In this document: positions 34,874 through 43,553 of the stretch, piece after piece
Position numbering within the stretch: the stretch's first letter is position 1
Layout of the letters: the number at the start of each line of letters is the position of its first letter
From: Deinococcus radiotolerans
GTDB taxonomy: Bacteria; Deinococcota; Deinococci; Deinococcales; Deinococcaceae
Assembly (NCBI RefSeq): GCF_014647435.1
Contig: NZ_BMPE01000025.1
Location: 1-49,319 of the forward strand
Direction of reading: 5' to 3'
Length of the DNA stretch: 49,319 nt
The notes under the pieces: generated by a model
Seen by the model: the letters and a program-made list of their open reading frames with translations, nothing else
Told to the model about the DNA's origin: nothing
Databases searched by the model: none
Translations under genes and position numbers: made by a program

Positions 34874-36184
34874 ATGAAACGACTGCTCACCCTGACCGCC
34901 GCGCTCGCCACCACCTTCGCCAGCACCGCCAGCGCCGCCACCACGCTCGAATACTGGTTATGGGACGCCAACCAGCAACCCGCGTACGCCCAGTGCGCCG
35001 CGAACTTCACCAAGAAAAACCCCGACATCACCATCAAAATCACCCAGAAAGGCTGGGGTGACTACTGGACGGGCCTCACCACCGGCTTCGTCAGCGGCAC
35101 CGCCCCCGACGTTTTCACCAACCACCTCGCCTACTACCCCGAGTTCGCCAGCAACAACCAGCTCGTCGACCTCACCCCGTACATCAAACGGGACAAGGTC
35201 CCCACCACCATCTACTACAAGGGCCTCGCAGACCTCTGGGTCAAAGGCGGCAAACGCTACGGCCTGCCCAAAGACTTCGACACCGTCGGCATCTTCTACA
35301 ACGCCGACCTGCTCGCCAAGGCCGGCATGAAACCCAGCGACCTCGCCAACCTCACCTGGAACCCCAAAGACGGCGGCACCTGGCAAAAGGCCATCGCGCG
35401 CCTCACCGTCGACAGCAAAGGCCAGAACGGCCTGAGCGCCAGCTTCAACAAAGGCCAGGTCAAACAGTACGGGTACCTCACCGGGTACGGCGCGGGCTTC
35501 AACGGTCAGACCGAATGGTCCTTCTACACCGCCCCCATGGGCTGGACGCACAACAACGGCCTGTTCGGCACCAAGTACAACTACGACGACCCCCGCTTCG
35601 CGCAGGCCATCCAGTGGCTCGCCGACCTGAACCTCAAGTACGGCCTGATCCCCAGCTTCAAGGACGTGCAGAGCAGCGGCGACGGTCTGTTCCGCTCCGG
35701 CCAGGCCGCCATGGTCATCAACGGCTCCTGGATGATCAGTGACTTCACGCAGAAACTCCCCTTCAAAGTCGGCATCGCGCCCCTCCCGAAAGGTCCGAAC
35801 GGCAAGCGCATGAGCATGTTCAACGGCCTGTCCGACGCCATCTGGGTGGGCAGCAAGAACAAGGAAGCCGCGTGGCAGTGGGTGAAGTACCTCGCCTCCG
35901 CCGACTGCCAGAACGTGATTGGCCGCAGCGGCGTGGTGTTCCCCGCCATTCCGTCCGCCACAGCCCTCGCCGTAGCGACTGACAAGGCCCGCGGCGTGGA
36001 CGTCAGCAGCTTCGTCAATCAGGCCAAAGCGCCCGGCGGAACCTTCTACTTCCCGATCACCGACAACGCCGCGCAGGTCAACGACATCATGACCAGCGCC
36101 CTCCAGCGCGTGTTCCTCGGGCAGGCCAAAGCCAGCGACGTCCTCCCCGCCGCGAACGCCAAGGTCAACGCCCTGTTCAAGTAA
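34874..36184 (+). CDS. Sugar-binding protein of the alpha-galactoside ABC importer
   Basis: A 436-residue extracytoplasmic binding protein of the CUT1 family. The Sec signal ends at TASA (about 1-22). The mature N terminus TTLEYWLWDANQQPAYAQ, then PDVFTNHLAYYPEFASNNQL and YGLPKDFDTVGIFYNADLLAKAG are family hallmarks; GIAPLPKGPNGKRMSMFNGLSDAIWVG contributes to the ligand site. ATG 34874 has GGAGG six bases upstream; the frame is open far upstream without support. Its ligand is inferred as an alpha-galactoside (melibiose or raffinose type) from the two downstream galactosidases. A perfect hairpin follows the gene. Confidence 0.92.
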   Translation: MKRLLTLTAALATTFASTASAATTLEYWLWDANQQPAYAQCAANFTKKNPDITIKITQKGWGDYWTGLTTGFVSGTAPDVFTNHLAYYPEFASNNQLVDLTPYIKRDKVPTTIYYKGLADLWVKGGKRYGLPKDFDTVGIFYNADLLAKAGMKPSDLANLTWNPKDGGTWQKAIARLTVDSKGQNGLSASFNKGQVKQYGYLTGYGAGFNGQTEWSFYTAPMGWTHNNGLFGTKYNYDDPRFAQAIQWLADLNLKYGLIPSFKDVQSSGDGLFRSGQAAMVINGSWMISDFTQKLPFKVGIAPLPKGPNGKRMSMFNGLSDAIWVGSKNKEAAWQWVKYLASADCQNVIGRSGVVFPAIPSATALAVATDKARGVDVSSFVNQAKAPGGTFYFPITDNAAQVNDIMTSALQRVFLGQAKASDVLPAANAKVNALFK

Positions 36185-36195
36185 CCCTACCGTCC

Positions 36196-36219
36196 GGGCG
36201 GCCGCGCACGCGGCCGCCC
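36196..36219 (+). terminator. Perfect hairpin downstream of the binding-protein gene
   Basis: Ten-base GC stem GGGCGGCCGC (36196-36205) / GCGGCCGCCC (36210-36219) with loop GCAC. There is no T-run, and it lies inside the operon, so it more likely blocks 3' exonucleases or causes partial termination, keeping the binding protein in excess over downstream enzymes. Confidence 0.6.
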
Positions 36220-36254
36220 TCCGTCCTCGCCCCCCTCTCCCGCCGAGGCCCCAC

Positions 36255-37583
36255 ATGACCCCACCCAAGATCGCCCTGGTCGGTGCTGGCAGCACCGTGT
36301 TCGCCAAGAACCTCCTCGGGGACATCCTGAGCTTCCCCGAACTCGCCCACGCGGACATTCGGCTGTTCGACGTCGACGCCGAGCGCCTCGCTGTGACCGA
36401 ACAGGTCGCCCACCGTGTCGCCCAGGCGGTCGGGGCGCACCCCACCGTCACCGCCACCCTCGACCGGCACCGCGCGCTGGACGGCGCGGACTTCGTCATT
36501 AACATGATCCAGGTGGGCGGCTACCGCCCCGCGACCGTTACGGACTTCGACGTCCCCACGCGGCACGGCCTGCGGCAGACCATCGCCGACACCCTCGGGA
36601 TTGGCGGCATCATGCGCGCCCTGCGGACCGTACCCGTGCTGCTCGACATGAGCCGCGACATGGAGCGCCTGTGCCCGCAGACGCTGCACCTGAACTACGT
36701 CAACCCCATGGCCATGAACATCATGGGGCTCGCGCGGCAGAGCAGCATCCGCACCGTGGGCCTCTGCCACAGCGTGCAGCACACCGCGTCGGAACTCGCG
36801 CACGACCTGGGGCTCAGGGTCGAGGAGATCGACTTCCTGTGCGCCGGGATCAACCACATGGCGTTCTACCTGAAGTTCGAGCATCGGGGCGAGGACCTCT
36901 ACCCCCGCCTGCAGGCCCTGGCCGCCTCCGGCCAGGTGCCCGCCACGAACCGCGTCCGGTACGAGATGCTGCGCCGCCTGGGGTACTTCGTCACGGAAAG
37001 CAGTGAGCACTTCGCCGAGTACGTTCCGTACTTCATCAAGCGCGGCCGGGACGACCTGATTGAGCGCTTCCAGGTGCCGCTCGACGAGTACCCCCGGCGC
37101 TGCGAGGCGCAGATCGGCGGGTGGGAGACCCTCCGGGCACAACTCCAGAACCCGGACGCACCGATCGACGTGCAGCGCAGCGTGGAGTACGGGTCGCTGA
37201 TTATCCACTCCATGGTGACCGGACAGCCCCGCGTGGTGTACGGCAACGTCATGAACACTGGCGGGCTGATCGAGAACCTCCCACACGACTGCGCCGTCGA
37301 GGTGCCGTGCCTCGTGGACCGCCAGGGCGTGCAACCCACCCGCATCGGCCGCATTCCGCCGCAACTGGCGGCCCTGATGCAGACCAACATCAACGTCCAG
37401 ACGCTCACCACCGAGGCGCTCGTCACCGGCCACCGGGAGCACATCTACCACGCCGCCATGCTCGACCCGCACGCTGCGGCGGAACTCGACCTCGATCAGA
37501 TCTGGTCGCTGGTTGATGAGCTGCTGGACGCGCACGGCGAGTTCATTCCCGCCGAGTTGCGCCGCCTGCAAGCCGCCGACTGA
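36255..37583 (+). CDS. melA: GH4 alpha-galactosidase (melibiase)
   Basis: A 442-residue family 4 glycosidase, which uses NAD and a divalent metal rather than two acids. The NAD loop is [10 protein letters not shown] (10-19). NYVNPMAMN (148-156), GLCHSVQ (Cys171, His172) and GINHMAFY (His201) supply the metal site and catalytic surroundings. The variant Cys-His-Ser is the GH4 alpha-galactosidase/glucuronidase signature. It cleaves alpha-galactosides in the cytoplasm after import. It lies about 70 bp after the binding protein and 35 bp before a second, mechanistically unrelated alpha-galactosidase. Confidence 0.92.
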   Translation: MTPPKIALVGAGSTVFAKNLLGDILSFPELAHADIRLFDVDAERLAVTEQVAHRVAQAVGAHPTVTATLDRHRALDGADFVINMIQVGGYRPATVTDFDVPTRHGLRQTIADTLGIGGIMRALRTVPVLLDMSRDMERLCPQTLHLNYVNPMAMNIMGLARQSSIRTVGLCHSVQHTASELAHDLGLRVEEIDFLCAGINHMAFYLKFEHRGEDLYPRLQALAASGQVPATNRVRYEMLRRLGYFVTESSEHFAEYVPYFIKRGRDDLIERFQVPLDEYPRRCEAQIGGWETLRAQLQNPDAPIDVQRSVEYGSLIIHSMVTGQPRVVYGNVMNTGGLIENLPHDCAVEVPCLVDRQGVQPTRIGRIPPQLAALMQTNINVQTLTTEALVTGHREHIYHAAMLDPHAAAELDLDQIWSLVDELLDAHGEFIPAELRRLQAAD

Positions 37584-37618
37584 GTCGTCCGCCCTCTCAC
37601 GCTTTCTGGAGCTTCACC

Positions 37619-39169
37619 ATGACCCACGCCCCGCTTCACTGGACCATACCCGCCTCACCCGACACCGTGCGTGTTCTCATCAACGGCTATCAATCGTGGA
37701 GTGAGGCCGAGCTGCGGCCCCTGACCGACACCCCCCCCCGCGCGCACTTCCAGTGGATGATTGACCAGGGTCAGGACCCCGCGTTCCCGCCCAGCGGCGA
37801 GGCAGGCGTCTGGCGATCGCACACCCTGATCGGCCTGCTGCGCCCGGACGGCAGCGGTTGGGTCGGCTGCCTGCTGGACGCCACGCGCACATTCGCGCAC
37901 TGGGAAGCCCGGGTGGCCGGCGAGGCCGTGACGCTCACCTGCACCCTGGAAGGTCCGGACGCGCCCGTGGCGTTCGAGGAGACGACAGACGTGCAGGCGA
38001 CCCTGGAGCGCCTGAGCGCGCAGCTCGGTGAGGCCATGCACGCGCGGACGCCGGCACCCCTGCGGGTGTGGTGCTCGTGGTACTCCTACTACCGCGACAT
38101 CACCCTGGAGGCCATGCTGGACAATGCCCACCGCGCGTACGATCTGGGCCTGCCCTTCGATGTGTTCCAGCTCGACGACGGGTTTCAGGCGGACCTGGGG
38201 GACTGGCTTGAGCCGAGCGCCTGGTTTGGCGGGCACGCGAAGGACCTGCCCGCGCACCTGCACACCCTGGGGTACCGGGCGGGCCTGTGGCTCGCGCCGT
38301 TCCTGGTCGGCCCCCACTCGAAGTTGCGGGCCGCTCACCCGGAGTGGCTGCTCCAGGACGAGCAGGGTGAGCCGCTCCTGCTGGGCGACAACTGGGGCGG
38401 ACCGTATCATGCGCTCGACACCACCCATCCCGAGGCGCTGGCGTGGCTGCAGGAGCTGGCCGCGACGTTCCGCGGGTACGGGTATGACTACCTGAAAGTG
38501 GACTTCCTGTACGCCGCCTCGCATCCCGGCCGCCGGCACGACCCGGCCGTCAGCCGCGCTGAGGCGTACCGGATGGGCCTGCAGGCCCTGAGGGACGGCC
38601 TGGGGGACGACGGGTTCCTGCTCGGGTGCGGCGCGCCCCTGGCCAGCAGTATTGGCATTGTGGACGCCATGCGCACCGGGCCGGACGTCACGCCCTTCTG
38701 GGATGACGAGGCCCGCCGGGTGCTGCTCGGCGATGGCGCGGTGCCCAGTGCCCGTAGCGCCCTGCACACGGCGCTCACCCGCTGGTACCAGCACACCTGG
38801 TACCAGCCGGACCCGGACGTGATGATCGCGCGGCGTGAACGCAGCCTGCTCAACGATCAGGAGCGGGGCGCGCTGGAGGGGCTGCTGGACGTTATCGGGG
38901 GCCTGCGGGCCAGCAGCGACCCGATTGAGCTGCTGGACGCCTCGGGCCTGGACCTGCTGCGCCGCAGCCTGACGCTGAGCACGCCGGACCGGCCCCGCTC
39001 CCTCACGCACAGTCACGGCGGCGCCGTCACGCATTTCACCCGCGGCACGTTCAACCTGCTGAACCACGCCGCTGACGGGCTGGCGCCGCACAGTTACCAC
39101 GCGGCGCCCGTGCAGGACGAGGCCTTGCAATTGGCTCCTGCGGCACGGGACCGTCATGCATCACCGTGA
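37619..39169 (+). CDS. GH36-type alpha-galactosidase
   Basis: A 516-residue enzyme of clan [14 protein letters not shown] (151-161), [14 protein letters not shown] (183-196) and GLWLAPFLV (222-230) line the barrel. The catalytic nucleophile is Asp295 in YLKVDFLY and the acid/base is Asp356 in [14 protein letters not shown]. It is shorter than E. coli or Geobacillus GH36 enzymes (over 700), lacking most of the N-terminal beta-sandwich. It has no signal peptide, so it acts inside the cell with the GH4 enzyme. Its last codons overlap the galT start by 14 bp, implying coupling. Confidence 0.9.
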   Translation: MTHAPLHWTIPASPDTVRVLINGYQSWSEAELRPLTDTPPRAHFQWMIDQGQDPAFPPSGEAGVWRSHTLIGLLRPDGSGWVGCLLDATRTFAHWEARVAGEAVTLTCTLEGPDAPVAFEETTDVQATLERLSAQLGEAMHARTPAPLRVWCSWYSYYRDITLEAMLDNAHRAYDLGLPFDVFQLDDGFQADLGDWLEPSAWFGGHAKDLPAHLHTLGYRAGLWLAPFLVGPHSKLRAAHPEWLLQDEQGEPLLLGDNWGGPYHALDTTHPEALAWLQELAATFRGYGYDYLKVDFLYAASHPGRRHDPAVSRAEAYRMGLQALRDGLGDDGFLLGCGAPLASSIGIVDAMRTGPDVTPFWDDEARRVLLGDGAVPSARSALHTALTRWYQHTWYQPDPDVMIARRERSLLNDQERGALEGLLDVIGGLRASSDPIELLDASGLDLLRRSLTLSTPDRPRSLTHSHGGAVTHFTRGTFNLLNHAADGLAPHSYHAAPVQDEALQLAPAARDRHASP

Positions 39170-40265
39170 CGTCCTGAAGCCCGACGGGCGCGCCCTGACG
39201 CTGTATGGGGTGCGCCCCGTCCAGGTGACGTCCGAGATTCCGAGTCCCAGCGTGGACCCAGTGGACGCCCGGCCCGTGATGCGCTGGCATCCGCTGCGCG
39301 GCGAGTGGGTCATGTACGCCGCGCACCGCCTGGGCCGCACGTTCCTCCCCCCACCCGAGTACAACCCCCTGGCCCCCACGCGCGACCCCGCGCACCCCAC
39401 CGAACTGCCGCGCGGCGAGTACGACATCGCCGTGTTCGACAACCGCTTCCCCAGCCTGACCCTCACCGCCCCCGATCCTGAACCCGGCCCGGCCGGGACG
39501 CGTGCCGGGGTGGGCAAGTGCGAGGTGGTGATGTTCAGCCAGGATGCCCACGGCCGCCTCGCCGACCTGAGTGAAACGCAGCTGGCGCTGCTGCTGGATG
39601 TCTGGGCCGACCGGACCACGCGCCTCGCCGGGACGGGCCAGATCCGCAGCGTGCTGGCGTTCGAGAACCGGGGCGTGGAGGTGGGCGTGACCCTACACCA
39701 CCCGCACGGACAGATCTACGCGTTCGATCACGTGCCGCCCGTGCAGGCCCGGATGCTCACGACCGCGCAGGCGCACCACGCGGCCCATGGCCGGCCGTGG
39801 CTGGCGGACTTCGTGCAGGCAGAACAGGCGGCAGGAACGCGGGTGATCCGCGACGAGGGACTGGCCCTCAGTGTGGTGCCGCCCTTCGCACGGTTCCCGT
39901 ACGAAACGTGGATGGTGCCCGCCCGACCGGCCGCGCTGCTCAGTGATCTCAGCGCGGAGGAGACACGTGCATTCGGGCGGGTCCTGCAAGACGCTCTGCG
40001 GCGCCTGGACGGCCTGTTCGGCGTGCCCATGCCGTACCTGCTGACCGTGCATCAGGCGCCCGTGGGGGCTGGCTCACACCCGGAGTTTCCGCTGCACATC
40101 GAGATTTATCCGTACCTGCGCGCACCGGGCCGACTGAAGTTCCTGGCGGGCACTGAACAGGGGGCCGGTGAGTTTGCGAACGACAAGTTCCCGGAAGCGG
40201 CGGCACAGGAGTTGCGGGCGGTCAGTGTTGCCCCCGGGGAACGCAACATCGAGCCAGGCAACTGA
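39156..40265 (+). CDS. galT: Galactose-1-phosphate uridylyltransferase
   Basis: A 369-residue Leloir-pathway enzyme transferring UMP between UDP-glucose and galactose-1-phosphate. The active site is [10 protein letters not shown] (His182-Pro-His184-Gly-Gln186), where His184 is the nucleophile; [20 protein letters not shown] and [12 protein letters not shown] are further signatures. ATG 39156 lies within the end of the GH36 gene. GalK and GalE, needed to use galactose, are not in the window. It is the last gene of the alpha-galactoside operon. Confidence 0.93.
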   Translation: MHHRDVLKPDGRALTLYGVRPVQVTSEIPSPSVDPVDARPVMRWHPLRGEWVMYAAHRLGRTFLPPPEYNPLAPTRDPAHPTELPRGEYDIAVFDNRFPSLTLTAPDPEPGPAGTRAGVGKCEVVMFSQDAHGRLADLSETQLALLLDVWADRTTRLAGTGQIRSVLAFENRGVEVGVTLHHPHGQIYAFDHVPPVQARMLTTAQAHHAAHGRPWLADFVQAEQAAGTRVIRDEGLALSVVPPFARFPYETWMVPARPAALLSDLSAEETRAFGRVLQDALRRLDGLFGVPMPYLLTVHQAPVGAGSHPEFPLHIEIYPYLRAPGRLKFLAGTEQGAGEFANDKFPEAAAQELRAVSVAPGERNIEPGN

Positions 40266-40424
40266 CCTGAACACCAGTCAACTCACGGTGGACTCCTGCT
40301 CAGCCCCTGGGTCGTGACAGGGTTGCCACTGGTGAATCACAGCGCACCACAGTCGCCGTCGCGTGGATGGAAAACCAGTACGACTGCGTCCACGCAGTCC
40401 TTCAGAGTCGCGCCGATGTGGCCG

Positions 40425-40526
40425 TCACTGGGTGCTGATCAGCTCGCACACCGCCGGGTGGTCCGCGCCCCGTTCAAAGACAGGTCGAAGTTCGTACAGG
40501 ATATCGGCCACTTCTCGCAGATTCCT
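40425..40526 (-). pseudogene. C-terminal remnant of an unidentified gene
   Basis: Minus-strand frame of 33 codons between a TAG (40527-40529) and TGA (40425-40427): RNLREVADILYELRPVF, then ERGADHPAVCELISTQ. Its helical, balanced composition is clearly protein-like, yet there is no start codon or ribosome site. It continues, in frame past the TAG, from the CoiA-like remnant, so it may be the tail of a chimeric or decayed gene. The family is not known. Confidence 0.45.
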
Positions 40527-40529
40527 CTA

Positions 40530-40601
40530 GTGAAGGGTGGGCATGTCCAGCGGGACTGGGTCGAGGCCCTCCCGGATGGGAGTGCGGAGATCACCTGGGG
40601 C
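40530..40601 (-). pseudogene. Remnant of a CoiA-like gene 5' end
   Basis: Nucleotide similarity to the start of the intact CoiA-like gene (25431-25494) is easily seen: both contain GGGTGGGCATGTCCAG and CGGAGATCAC. Translation with one lost base gives ISAL-IREGLDPVPLDMPTLH against ISALHIREGHDPVPLDMPTLR in the intact gene, then a TAG stop. The frameshift and stop show it is dead. It continues toward the remnant of the secreted-protein gene start. Confidence 0.7.
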
Positions 40602-40634
40602 TCCGCTGGGGCGCCTGATCAGTGGGGTGGTGCA

Positions 40635-40725
40635 GGGCGCGCAGGGTCATGGCTCAGCGTACGAGTCAGCCCGGGAGGCTCGGGGCGCAGATGCGGGCGA
40701 CACCCGGTGGGAGCACGGGCGCTCC
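40635..40725 (-). pseudogene. Remnant of secreted-protein gene start and promoter
   Basis: The segment matches 27491-27575: both have GGCGCGCAGGGTCATGG, CAGCGTACG and GAGGCTCGGGGCGCAGATGC. The ATG (40648-40650) reads MTLRA like the intact gene and then diverges. The -10 TACGCT (complement of 40656-40661) is conserved with the same five-base gap to ATG, supporting that promoter assignment at the intact locus. Confidence 0.7.
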
Positions 40726-40885
40726 ACTCACGTGGGCGACCTTCAGACCGCCCAACACGCCAACGTTCATGCAGCCTTCATAGGACCCGATGTGCACACA
40801 CCCTGCGACCCGTCAGCGGGTACGCTGCCCCAGTCGGCCCAACTTCTCTTCTTCCTGCACTCGGGGGTTCACCCCAGGGGGTCCC

Positions 40886-41875
40886 ATGACGCTGCCTCGA
40901 CTTCTTCCCATTTCCCTCTCCCTCAGCCTCCTGCTCGGCGCCTGCAGTCAGACTCCCGCCCAGCCGACCCCAGCGCCCAGCGCCACCCAACCCGCGGTCT
41001 CCCCCGTGCAGAGCCGGACCAACGACGCCCTGCGCGCGTTCGCCCAGCAGCTCGCGCGGTCCATGACCGACCCGGCCGTCCGCACCCTGATCGCACAGGA
41101 AACCGCCCGGCAGTTCGACGGTGACACCGAAGCCCTCTACAGCACCCTGGCCCCCATGGCGGCCGGCCCCCAGTCCTTCGCGCAGGCCCTGAGTACCGGC
41201 GTCGGCGCCCAGAACCTGCGTGACCTCACGTCCCGCGTCCCCAACCTGCAGGTCGCGGTCCGGGGTGCCGCCTGGGACGCCGCCCGCACGGTGCCCTGGG
41301 TGGCCGTCGCTCAGGAGGGCGGAGACGAGTTCGCCCCCGTGACCGCCTACGACGCTCAGGGGAACGCCCATGTGCTCGACGGCCGGACCGCTCCAGATCG
41401 GCCGGTCGTGGTGGTGGGTGTCAACGAGCGCGTGGATGCCAGCGGGCAGGTCGTGCAGTCCGCGCCCGTCCCGGCGGCCACGCTGGCCGCGCAGGGCTGC
41501 TACCAGGTCAAACTCGTGCGCGTCGACCTGTACAACGACATGGAACCCTGGACCAAAGGCAAAGCGGAAATCTGGGTGGCGGTCAAGGGCTCCGGCATCG
41601 GCTGGCACGGCCAGCTCACCATGATCACTGAACCCGGCGATTACCTGGACGCCATCCAGGTGTTCGGCTGCACCGACAGTGACGTGCGGTTCTACTGGTA
41701 CGAGAAGGACGGCACGAACCTCGACTTCGAAATCTCAGTCGACGGGTACGGCTTCGGCATCAAGATCGATGACAGCAACGATTTCCTGGGCAGCACCACG
41801 ATGCGCAAGGCCCTGTTTGAAGGCACCACGGTGGACAAGGTGAACCTCGGGAACCTCTCCCAGTACACCCACTGA
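40886..41875 (+). CDS. Lipoprotein of unknown function (possibly DUF3103-like)
   Basis: A 329-residue lipoprotein with lipobox LLGAC (Cys about 20) and a Pro/Ala/Thr/Gln linker. The N-terminal region is helical (DALRAFAQQLARSMTDPAVRTLIAQETARQFDGDTEALYSTLAPMA); a middle beta part (RPVVVVGVNERVDASG) precedes a C-terminal beta-sandwich-like domain (CYQVKLVRVDLYNDMEPWTKGKAEIWVAVKG...EPGDYLDAIQVFGCTD...FYWYEKDGTNLDFEISVDGYGFGIKIDDSNDFLG). The organisation resembles DUF3103-type proteins, but I am not sure. ATG 40886 is supported by AGGGGG upstream; the longer frame lacks a signal. Single gene with a terminator about 200 bp downstream. Confidence 0.72.
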   Translation: MTLPRLLPISLSLSLLLGACSQTPAQPTPAPSATQPAVSPVQSRTNDALRAFAQQLARSMTDPAVRTLIAQETARQFDGDTEALYSTLAPMAAGPQSFAQALSTGVGAQNLRDLTSRVPNLQVAVRGAAWDAARTVPWVAVAQEGGDEFAPVTAYDAQGNAHVLDGRTAPDRPVVVVGVNERVDASGQVVQSAPVPAATLAAQGCYQVKLVRVDLYNDMEPWTKGKAEIWVAVKGSGIGWHGQLTMITEPGDYLDAIQVFGCTDSDVRFYWYEKDGTNLDFEISVDGYGFGIKIDDSNDFLGSTTMRKALFEGTTVDKVNLGNLSQYTH

Positions 41876-42082
41876 CCCGCGCAGTGAGGGGGGTGGAACC
41901 GGACGCGCCCGCCCCCGCCTAGACGGTCCGTCGAACAAGGCCCGAGGGGGCCGCACACCAGAACGGGCTGACCCGCGCGTGCTTGGCGAGCGGGAGGGGT
42001 CAGGCTCTATCCCCTCGCCCACTTGATGGTTCGTCCCGTTGAGGACCCCATCATCGAAGAGAAGGCCCTAAACGATGAGGAA

Positions 42083-42119
42083 CGTCACGCCCGCGCATCA
42101 GGGCGTGACGGTTTCTCTT
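42083..42119 (+). terminator. Bidirectional rho-independent terminator
   Basis: Perfect ten-base stem CGTCACGCCC (42083-42092) / GGGCGTGACG (42101-42110), loop GCGCATCA, then GTTTCTCTT on the plus strand; on the minus strand TTCCTC follows. It separates the lipoprotein gene from the convergent 76-codon gene. Confidence 0.75.
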
Positions 42120-42163
42120 GTTGTGCTCCCAGTGCTGGACCGGTGCATGCACGGGCGCATCGG

Positions 42164-42394
42164 TCAGCAGCCGTAACAGGGCCGGTCATCGCCCGGCACG
42201 GGCGTGTGCAGAAGGGCCAGGAGGTCCGCACGCGCCACCTGGCCGCCAGGAACGTGCCCGGCGACGTCCACGGGGGTGAGGCCCAGCAGCAGGGCCAGTT
42301 CGGGCACACTCAGGTGATCGCTGCCGTGCTGGGCGACCTGCCAGCGCACGGCGGGCCGCACCCCCTCAGGCAGGTGCGCCAGGAGGACGGTCAC
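42164..42394 (-). CDS. Small hypothetical protein coupled to the oxidoreductase gene
   Basis: A 76-residue protein starting at GTG 42394, overlapping the oxidoreductase stop by four bases (GTGA). It reads as a compact helical protein (TVLLAHLPEGVRPAVRWQVAQHG, LSVPELALLLGLTPVDVAGHV, ADLLALL), like a small helix-turn-helix without a wing, and ends in CYGC. The paired Cys at the C terminus might be a redox or metal site, fitting its partner. No family is recognised. Codon-level coupling makes it likely that it is real. Confidence 0.6.
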   Translation of the reverse strand: MTVLLAHLPEGVRPAVRWQVAQHGSDHLSVPELALLLGLTPVDVAGHVPGGQVARADLLALLHTPVPGDDRPCYGC

Positions 42395-43439
42395 GCGGAG
42401 TCCGGTGACCGTGCGCCCGCGGGCAGGGTGTCATAGAAGATGGCGTTCGCCGCCTGCATGGCCGCCATGGCGCCGCCCGCCACGGCGAACGCGATCTGAT
42501 TGCCGGTGGTGACGTCCCCGCAGGCGTACACGCCCGGCACGGTCGTCATCTGCTGCGCGTCCACCGTGATGCCCGCCGGCGTCACCACACAGCCCAGCGC
42601 CTGGGCCAGCTCCGCACGCAGGGCCCGGCCCCATGCGCGTACAGCACGTCCCGGTCCACCGCCAGCCCACTCGCGAAGGTCAGGGTCACGCCGCCCCCCG
42701 CCCCGCCGTCCACGCGGACCAGGGGTTCCTCGATCAGGGTCACGCCCTGCGCGCTCAGCACGGCCCGGTGCTCGGCCGTCAGGGCCGCCACGCCGTCCGT
42801 GCAGACCAACACGTCCCGGGTGATCTTCTGGTGGTACAGCACCCGCTGCACACCACTCAGGCCACTCAAGCCCGGCAGGTACACCGCAATCTGACCGCCC
42901 CGCAACTCCCAGCCGTAACAGTACGGGCAGTGGTGCACGCCCCGGCCCCACTGCTCGCGCAGGCCCGCGGGCGTCTCGGGCAGCACGTCCCGCACGCCCG
43001 TCGCCAGGATCACCTTCCTGGCCCGCACCTCCTGTCCGTCCGAGAGGACCGCCGTGAAGTGATCACCGTGCCCTGTCAGGGCGGTCACCTCCGCCTCGAT
43101 CACCGGGAAGTTGTACGGGCGCAGGTCATCCCGCGCTTCAGCCAGGATCGCGGCCGGGCTCTGCCGGTCGTGGGCGAACACCCCGCCCGCGTGCGGGCTG
43201 GGCGCGTTCCGGCTCGGGCCGCTCGTGACGAGCACGCCCCGCTTCAGGCCGCGCGCGGTGTACAGCGCGGCACTGAGTCCCGCGAAGCCGACCCCGACGA
43301 TCAGGACGTCCAGCAGCGCAGGAGCCGCGTGCACACCGGGCTCCTCGGGGGTCTCGGGGGAGGCGTGTGGGGTCTGGACGTTCAGGTGGGCGGTCAGCAG
43401 GGCGATCAGGTCCAGGTTCGCCTGGTCGTGCGGGGACAT
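42391..43439 (-). pseudogene. Thioredoxin-reductase-like FAD oxidoreductase, frameshifted
   Basis: The N-terminal part has the FAD-binding LIVGVGFAGLSAALYTARG, an ATGVRDVLPE turn, the CPYC pair in GVHHCPYCYGWELRGG, and a second nucleotide domain. It is read in one frame to about 42632. The C-terminal part (ACGDVTTGNQIAFAVAGGAMAAMQAANAI, the FAD-closing motif) lies in another frame, read from there to 42391. The shift falls in a run of G and C (GGGGCCGGGCCC, minus strand), where one base is missing or extra. Restored, the protein would be about 350 residues, of the TrxR-like class with CPYC. A sequencing error is a fair alternative, because both parts look well kept. ATG 43439 is a guess; ATG 43451 is in frame too. 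Confidence 0.78.
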
Positions 43440-43553
43440 GCCGCGCAGCATCGCACACGCCGGATGGACGCGTCGCCGCACCTGAAGGCGCCCCGCCAAC
43501 CTGATCGGGTGCCCCACCCAGACGGTCCAACGGGACACCCGAGCCGGGATCAC

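Larger units (their letters stand above)
40266..40885. other. Non-coding region holding gene remnants
   Basis: About 620 bp between galT and the next lipoprotein gene. It holds decayed pieces of the PadR/CoiA locus (40530-40720) and a 33-codon C-terminal gene fragment (40425-40526), all in minus orientation. The rest shows no coding signal. A ribosome-site-like AGGGGG lies at 40876-40881 before the lipoprotein start. Confidence 0.55.

Noticed and set aside
34958..36505. A 515-codon minus-strand frame opposite the binding protein and melA
   Set aside because: It spans two well-defined plus-strand genes and shows the Val/Gly/Glu/Ala bias of a reverse-complement shadow.
36177..39157. Long minus-strand frames (464 and 500 codons) opposite GH4 and GH36
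   Set aside because: No ribosome sites or motifs, and the plus-strand catalytic residues are intact.
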